In this document: one piece after another, positions 39,632 through 44,509 of the stretch | Numbering within the stretch: the first letter of the stretch is position 1 | Layout: each line of letters starts with the position of its first letter | Notes under the pieces: generated by a model | Told to the model about the DNA's origin: nothing | The model's input: the letters and a program-made list of their open reading frames with translations, nothing else | The model's database searches: none | Source of the DNA: Candidatus Accumulibacter adjunctus | GTDB lineage: Bacteria; Pseudomonadota; Gammaproteobacteria; Burkholderiales; Rhodocyclaceae | Assembly: GCA_000585015.1 (NCBI GenBank) | Contig: JFAX01000001.1 | Location: 233,805-278,313 of the forward strand | Direction of reading: 5' to 3' | DNA: 44,509 bases | Position numbers and translations under genes: made by a program

Positions 39632-41212
39632 TCAGGGCCCGGCGAATGGTTGCAATTCTTCGTCGGACGGCAACAGTGTGGAAAACACGGCTTCCAGTCG
39701 GACGGGCAGTCCCGCCGTGGTCGTCGTGGCAATGTTGAGGCCAGAAGGACCCGATGGGCGCTTGATCTCGCCATCGATCCGCTCGAGCAGGTAAGGGAAA
39801 AACGGATTGGATGACAGCCTGGTCAGGAAGTCCTGGTCGACGATCAGCGCGCCACGTTCGCCGCGGGCATCCATCGCGCCGAGGTTGTAACCGTAGTCGT
39901 CCTTCGTCTTCGGGTCGGGATACATTCCATACAGGGGATCATCCATCGGGATCGGGATCGAGAGGTGCGACAGGGAGAAGATTCCCGGCGGGTACGGCAG
40001 GCCCAGTGGGCGAACGACGGGTTGCAACTGGCCGGGCGCGATGCTGCGTTCGACCGTCAGGTCGCTGTCGTCACTCGCGTTGGCGATGGTGGTGAAGCGA
40101 TAGGTCACGGGGGTCGTGGGAGCGAGGCGGTCCACTGCGACGTAGGAAGACGGGCGCAGCAGCGGGGCGAACTTGAGTGTCCGGTTCACGTCGAAAAGCA
40201 CGATCTCGCTACCGTTGTCCGGCAGGTGCGCGTAGAGCGCGCTCAGGATTGCCGGTGTGCTGACGGTGAAATCGATCGCCGACTGGAAGGTCAGCACGGG
40301 CGGCAGGCCGCCGAGCTGGCCGGCTTTCGCAAGGCGCTGGATCTGCGCCTGCAGGGCATCGGTGAGGCGGAAGGACTGGCGCGCGCCGTTTACCGGAAAG
40401 GAGTTGTACTTGAACGGGTTGAACTCCGGAATGACGCTCAGCCAGGCGGCATTGGCAAATGGCGGCAGCAAGGCCGGCAGGCTCGCCAGGCCGGCAAAGC
40501 GGGCAAAGCGGGTGATGCCGATCATCGGTGTGAACAGGACGATCCGCTCGGCGCGTGCGAGTCGCTGGTCTTCCAGCGCATCGAGCGAGTACTTCATCGC
40601 CAGCGCGCCGCCGTTCGAGAAGCCCACCAGATGCAGCGGTGCAGGGGCAGGCACGAGCCGACGCGCCTCTCGTACGGCGAGGCGGGTTGCTGCCATCCAG
40701 TCTTCCCAGCGGACCTTGCTCAGACCGGCGGGGACGGTGCCGTGAGCCGGCAAACGGAGGCCGATGGCGACGAATCCGTGCTCGCGATAATGTCTCGCGA
40801 AATGCCGCAGGCTGTACGGCGAATCAGTCAGGCCATGCAGCAGGACGACGACGCCAAGTGGTTTGCCGTCGGGCTCCATGACGTAGGAGCGGTTCCAGTC
40901 CTGCGCAAAGCGCGCCGGGTAGACCGGACTCGCCTCGAAGTAGCGATTGATCGGCACGCGCTGCTCGGGTGCCAGCTTCTGGCTGACCTCTGCGCGCACG
41001 CTACTCATGATGTCGTCTTCCTGCGCGAGGTAGCGGCCCCAGTCGGCTGCGTCGAGTTGCTCAGCCGACAGTTCCGTTGGCACGTAGGTATGCCATGGCT
41101 GCAACGCCGGGCCACCGAGCACACGAAACGAGCGCAGGGCGAGCAGCGCGACAGCGATCACGAGGACCAGCAGCAGCACCCACTTCAGGATTCTTCCGAT
41201 GGTTCCCAGCAT
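39632..41212 (-). CDS. Membrane-anchored alpha/beta-hydrolase
   Basis: A 526-residue protein with one N-terminal membrane helix (about 8-27) and a long soluble domain, probably periplasmic. Hydrolase features: oxyanion-hole motif LLHGLTDSPYSL (124-135) and nucleophile S199 in GFSNGG. An Asp (residue uncertain) and a C-terminal His (SLSHLSIP) are candidates for the rest of the triad. The family is common as 'alpha/beta hydrolase' in Gram-negative genomes, with no known substrate. Start ATG 41212. It lies 206 bases upstream of the barrel gene on the same strand. Confidence 0.82.
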   Translation of the reverse strand: MLGTIGRILKWVLLLVLVIAVALLALRSFRVLGGPALQPWHTYVPTELSAEQLDAADWGRYLAQEDDIMSSVRAEVSQKLAPEQRVPINRYFEASPVYPARFAQDWNRSYVMEPDGKPLGVVVLLHGLTDSPYSLRHFARHYREHGFVAIGLRLPAHGTVPAGLSKVRWEDWMAATRLAVREARRLVPAPAPLHLVGFSNGGALAMKYSLDALEDQRLARAERIVLFTPMIGITRFARFAGLASLPALLPPFANAAWLSVIPEFNPFKYNSFPVNGARQSFRLTDALQAQIQRLAKAGQLGGLPPVLTFQSAIDFTVSTPAILSALYAHLPDNGSEIVLFDVNRTLKFAPLLRPSSYVAVDRLAPTTPVTYRFTTIANASDDSDLTVERSIAPGQLQPVVRPLGLPYPPGIFSLSHLSIPIPMDDPLYGMYPDPKTKDDYGYNLGAMDARGERGALIVDQDFLTRLSSNPFFPYLLERIDGEIKRPSGPSGLNIATTTTAGLPVRLEAVFSTLLPSDEELQPFAGP

Positions 41213-41359
41213 AGTCTCGCCTCGTCACGTTTCCTGGCGTCGGCTCTTCAGCGCGCCGTGTTCGATGGATGGAAAATCCGTACCTGCGGGCGAAAGTATG
41301 GCCGGTTGCAAAGCCGGCAGTCAATCAAAAGAGTCGGGCCCGGGACCTGGCGCCAGCGG

Positions 41360-42352
41360 CTACCGGTAGGGCGCGAACGCTGCGGATACGCCGGTGGCAC
41401 CCTTGGCGGAGCGCAGGACGAGCCCCAGCAGCAGCCGCGCCTTGAGGCCGGACAGACAGCCGGAGGGCACCACGCCGCGCTCGATCAGGTCGATCTCGGC
41501 ACCCGGATAGCCGTAAGTCCGGGTGAACACATGGCCGGTCATCGCACGGCTGGCGAGCACCACCGGAATCTTCGCGGCAAGATCGCCGACCAGCGGGGCA
41601 ACCTCCGCAGGCACATGGCCGGCGCCCATCCCCTCGAGCACGGCGCCCGCGTAGCCGAGGCCGGGCAGCAGACCGAGCAGGCGCCCGTCGTCGCCCATCG
41701 CGACCTTGATGAGGGCCACCGGCACGGGCGAACCCTCTGCCGCGGACAGCGTGGGGTTGCGCTGCACGCGCGCATGGAAGCGCGGCTGCCGTTCGATGAG
41801 CGTGCCGATCGGCCCCATCAGCGGCGACAGGAAAGCCGAGGGCAGCGCGGTGTGCGATTTCTGGACGAAGCGCGCCGCGTGGATATCGTAGTTGAGGACG
41901 ACGAGCGTCCCGAGACCGCGTGACTCCGCAGACGCCGCGACGATGGCCGCCGACAGGAGATTGGCGGGCCCCTCCGCGCCTGGCGCGTCGGCGCCGCGCA
42001 TCGCGCCCGTCACCACCACCGGCTTGTCGGAATCGACCAGAAGATCGAGGAGGAAAGCCGATTCCTCGATGGTGTCGGTGCCCTGCACCACCACCGCACC
42101 GTCGCAACCGGATGCGAAGCCTGCCTCGATCAGGCGCGCGACTTCGACCAGGTTTGCCGGGGTCAGCGACGGGCTGGGCAGGCGGAACGGCGACCGTGCG
42201 TCGATGTCGCCGACCTCGGCGAGCGCCGGCACCGACGCCACCAGTTCGTCGGCACCCAGCTTGGGCGTGATGCCCCCCGACGCGCTCGGTACCATGGTGA
42301 TCGTGCCGCCGAGCGAAAGGACGAGAAGACGCGGTCTGGTCATGGGTGTCAT
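41360..42352 (-). CDS. L-asparaginase, cytoplasmic type
   Basis: Hydrolyses L-asparagine to aspartate and ammonia. The 330 residues carry both asparaginase signatures: nucleophile T17 in LGGTITM and T92-D93 in GTDTIEES, with Lys in DSDKPVVVTGAMR. There is no signal peptide, so it acts in the cytoplasm. The start ATG 42352 overlaps the transporter stop by four bases; an internal ATG at 42343 would drop three residues. The much longer open frame upstream runs antisense-shifted through the transporter gene and is not coding. It is the last gene of a glutaminase-transporter-asparaginase operon. Confidence 0.94.
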   Translation of the reverse strand: MTPMTRPRLLVLSLGGTITMVPSASGGITPKLGADELVASVPALAEVGDIDARSPFRLPSPSLTPANLVEVARLIEAGFASGCDGAVVVQGTDTIEESAFLLDLLVDSDKPVVVTGAMRGADAPGAEGPANLLSAAIVAASAESRGLGTLVVLNYDIHAARFVQKSHTALPSAFLSPLMGPIGTLIERQPRFHARVQRNPTLSAAEGSPVPVALIKVAMGDDGRLLGLLPGLGYAGAVLEGMGAGHVPAEVAPLVGDLAAKIPVVLASRAMTGHVFTRTYGYPGAEIDLIERGVVPSGCLSGLKARLLLGLVLRSAKGATGVSAAFAPYR

Positions 42353-44010
42353 GCTCCTGCCCGCTCCTCCTCGCGCTTCGGCCTGGGTGGCGGCGGATTT
42401 GCCGGAATCTCGCCGGGCTTGTACTTGGGCAACCGGCTGGCCGGGAAAATCGCCAGCAACGACAATGCGGCCATGACCAGGAGGCCGATCTTGAGCGCCC
42501 GCAGTCTCGCTTCCTCGTTGATGCGCACCGCTTCGTCGATCTGCCCGGGCGAGACGCCGCTGCGCTCGAGCGCCGTCAGCAGCCGCTCGTTGCTCATGAA
42601 GGTGATGTTGTTGTCGAGGTCGACCTGTGACTGGAGTTGCTCCTTCAGTTCCGGGTGCTGGCCCAGCGACCCGAGGATGAAGGCGCTCAACAGGCCAACG
42701 AGCAGCGCGCCGGCGAACGCGGTACCGACGGCGGCGGCGAGATTGTTGGTGGTTCCGCGCAGCGAACCGACGTCGCCCGCCAGTTCCTTGGGTGAGGCGG
42801 TGACCAGCACGTTGAACAGGAGGGTCACCAGCGACCCCTGCCCGATACCGAAGACGATCAGCCCGATCATGACGACCGGCGCACTCCAGTCGTTGCGCAC
42901 CACCCAGGCGAGCCACAGGAGCGCGACCGTGCACAGGACGAAGCCCCAGCGCCCGATCTGCTGCGGCGTCAGCTTGTCGTAGAGCTTGATGATCAGCATC
43001 GCCGTGAAGAACACGGTGAGGTTGAACGGCATCATCGCGATGGCCGTCTCGATCGGCGTGCGGCCCTGGATGATCTGGATGTAGAGCGGCACTGAGAAGT
43101 TGAGCGCGCCTTCCAGCGCGACGACGGCGAACATCGCGTAGACCGCCGCCCGCTCGGAAGGCGAGCGGACCACCTCGAGGGCGAGCAGCGGCGTCTTCCC
43201 GGCCGCCGTCCGCCGGCGCGTCCAGACGATGAAGGCCTGCAGCAGCACGATGCCGATGACGATCATGAACGGCGCGGGCGACATGCCCAGCAGGTCGAAC
43301 GGTGCGGCTTCCCGCGCGAGACCGAGCCCCCACCGGTTCAGGTTGTTGAAGCCGAAGCTGATCAGGGTGATCGCCGCCGCCGTCAGCAGCACGCCGACCA
43401 GGTCGATCTGCACTTCCGGCCGGCCCTGTGTCGGCTTGAGCTTGAAACTCAGGACGAGGACCACCAGCGAAACCGCGATCAGGATGCCGAACGCGGGCCG
43501 CCAGCCGATGTAGGTCCCCAGTACGCCGCCGATCAGGAAGGCCAGCACACCGGCACCGGCGCGCGCCGAACCGAGGGCGCCGAGCGCGGCGGCCTGCTGC
43601 TGGCCGTGGTACTGGTTCGCGATCAGCGCGACGAGCGACGGGACCAGCGCCGCACCCGCGAGTCCGGCGAGGAGCTGGGCGGTCAGCATGAGGTTGGCGG
43701 TCGGGCTGAAGGTCATCAACACCTGCGCCCCGCCGAACAGGAGGACCACGGCGCGGAAGACATGCAGCGCACCAAAGCGCTGGGTCAACTTGCCGCCGAG
43801 CATGACGAAGGCCGCGACGGCGAGCGAGTACATCACGATCCCGGTGGCGACCGTGGTTGGCGGCACGTCGAAGCTCTGCACCATGCCGCTCAAGGCGACC
43901 GGCAACGAGGCGACGTTGAACGACATCAGAGCCTGGCCGAGCGCGATCGCGATCAGCGGCAGCCAGGATTCCTTCACATCACTGGCGGTCGTGAGGGGGG
44001 AGTTGGTCAT
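42349..44010 (-). CDS. MFS transporter, DHA2 (14-helix) type
   Basis: A 553-residue inner-membrane protein with about fourteen helices, the MFS loop motif GGKLTQRFGALHVFR between the second and third, and the antiporter-type motif region (GSARAGAGVLAFLIGGVLG). A hydrophilic segment (about 465-510) before the last helix and a Pro/Arg/Glu-rich tail are normal for DHA2 proteins. These are usually drug/proton antiporters, but position between glutaminase and asparaginase suggests an amino-acid-related substrate (inference). Start ATG 44010 with AGGAG upstream; stop overlaps asparaginase. Confidence 0.9.
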   Translation of the reverse strand: MTNSPLTTASDVKESWLPLIAIALGQALMSFNVASLPVALSGMVQSFDVPPTTVATGIVMYSLAVAAFVMLGGKLTQRFGALHVFRAVVLLFGGAQVLMTFSPTANLMLTAQLLAGLAGAALVPSLVALIANQYHGQQQAAALGALGSARAGAGVLAFLIGGVLGTYIGWRPAFGILIAVSLVVLVLSFKLKPTQGRPEVQIDLVGVLLTAAAITLISFGFNNLNRWGLGLAREAAPFDLLGMSPAPFMIVIGIVLLQAFIVWTRRRTAAGKTPLLALEVVRSPSERAAVYAMFAVVALEGALNFSVPLYIQIIQGRTPIETAIAMMPFNLTVFFTAMLIIKLYDKLTPQQIGRWGFVLCTVALLWLAWVVRNDWSAPVVMIGLIVFGIGQGSLVTLLFNVLVTASPKELAGDVGSLRGTTNNLAAAVGTAFAGALLVGLLSAFILGSLGQHPELKEQLQSQVDLDNNITFMSNERLLTALERSGVSPGQIDEAVRINEEARLRALKIGLLVMAALSLLAIFPASRLPKYKPGEIPANPPPPRPKREEERAGA

Positions 44011-44063
44011 GGCGGAACTCCTGGGTCATCGGTGACGATGGCGGACGGGGTTGATGGACGGGA

Positions 44064-44509
44064 TCATTCGGGTTGCGAAGCGAACAGGTTGAGTCCGAGT
44101 CGCTCCGAGAGGTACTTGGTGACGCGCTGGCCGCGGACGCTGTTGCCGGCCTCGTCAAGTGGTGGCGAAAAGACGCCGAGACCGCCCTTGCCAGGCGACA
44201 CGGTGACGATGCCGCCGCCGACGCCACTCTTCCCCGGCAGGCCGACTTCGAACAGCCAGTCGCCGGAGCGCTCATAGAGTCCGGCGGTCGCGAGCGTCGC
44301 GAGCACCCGCTTGGCGACCTCGCCACTCACCACGCGCTCCTTGGTGAGCGGGTTGACGCCGCCGTCCGCCAGCGTCGCGCCCATGACTGCCAGGTCGCAG
44401 GCGTTCAGCTTGAGCGAACACTGCTTCGTATAGATGTCGGTCGCCTGCAGCGCATCGAAGTACATGCAGCCGTAACCCTCGAGCAACTTGGCAGGGCAAT
44501 CGCATGAAT
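44064..44509 (-). CDS. glsA: Glutaminase A, C-terminal part (cut by window end)
   Basis: The visible 147 residues match the end of glutaminase A, which turns glutamine into glutamate and ammonia: DIYTKQCSLKLNACDLAVMG, then ATLADGGVNP, LPGKSGVGGGI and DEAGNSVRG. The serine-dependent beta-lactamase-like fold's last catalytic segment (GKSGVGGGI) is present; the N-terminal nucleophile lies beyond the edge. The frame continues unbroken to base 44509. It is upstream of the MFS gene (53-base gap) and so probably heads or belongs to the operon. Confidence 0.92.
   Translation of the reverse strand, partial: SCDCPAKLLEGYGCMYFDALQATDIYTKQCSLKLNACDLAVMGATLADGGVNPLTKERVVSGEVAKRVLATLATAGLYERSGDWLFEVGLPGKSGVGGGIVTVSPGKGGLGVFSPPLDEAGNSVRGQRVTKYLSERLGLNLFASQPE

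Noticed and set aside
42353-43333. N-terminal extension of the asparaginase frame through the transporter gene
   Set aside because: The extension is Arg/Ala/Gly-rich and overlaps a clear membrane protein in another frame; the ATGA overlap gives the true start.

Overview
The window is high-GC, densely packed bacterial chromosome with the gene content of a betaproteobacterium. The order Rhodocyclales, and relatives of 'Candidatus Accumulibacter', fit best. That placement is inferred from protein style and gene set and was not tested by any search. I see no rRNA, tRNA, CRISPR array, transposase or integrase, and almost every base from 584 to the right edge lies in or near a confident gene.

Layout, left to right. 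Positions 584-6705 hold gltB-gltD (glutamate synthase) with a good promoter and a structured leader. Positions 7050-10245 hold glmU-glmS (UDP-GlcNAc supply). Facing them, 10277-12442 encodes an unusual membrane protein that joins a degenerate histidine-kinase core to an intact DEDDh exonuclease. A 46-residue cysteine-rich protein follows. Next comes a two-gene signalling unit (13092-16026): a haem-c-type receptor that stops after its HAMP domain, overlapped by a Ser/Thr kinase with a cyclase-like domain and a duplicated C-terminal module. On the minus strand lie a lipoprotein and rng. Divergent from rng is a run of trhP, a GT-B glycosyltransferase-like gene, a solitary Rieske protein, a hemerythrin and alaX (18438-22672). 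Then come chrA, an ABC-2 exporter pair, and a LexA-box-like site in front of a very small gene and a lipase.

From 27657 to 32805 there is a GST and a DUF2917 gene divergent from a GcvA-type LysR regulator, then an Lrp/AsnC regulator overlapping a TRIC-type channel gene, divergent from leuA. A small exported protein closes the leuA unit with a strong hairpin. At 33418-35992 an amino-acid-type substrate-binding protein and a 447-residue IT/SLC13-like permease are preceded by repeats, a promoter and a leader able to form two mutually exclusive hairpins, one of which hides the ribosome binding site. The rest, on the minus strand, is an envelope cluster (glycine-zipper protein, double META-domain protein, LapA-like protein), an outer-membrane barrel, a membrane-anchored hydrolase, and an operon of glutaminase (cut by the window edge), a DHA2-type MFS transporter and an L-asparaginase.

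Nitrogen and amino-acid metabolism recurs: glutamate synthase, leucine synthesis, an amino-acid-type binding protein, and glutaminase/asparaginase with a transporter. The best candidates for undescribed biology are the pseudokinase-exonuclease fusion, the split haem receptor/kinase pair, the SOS-box microgene, and the anti-Shine-Dalgarno switch at 33530-33605.
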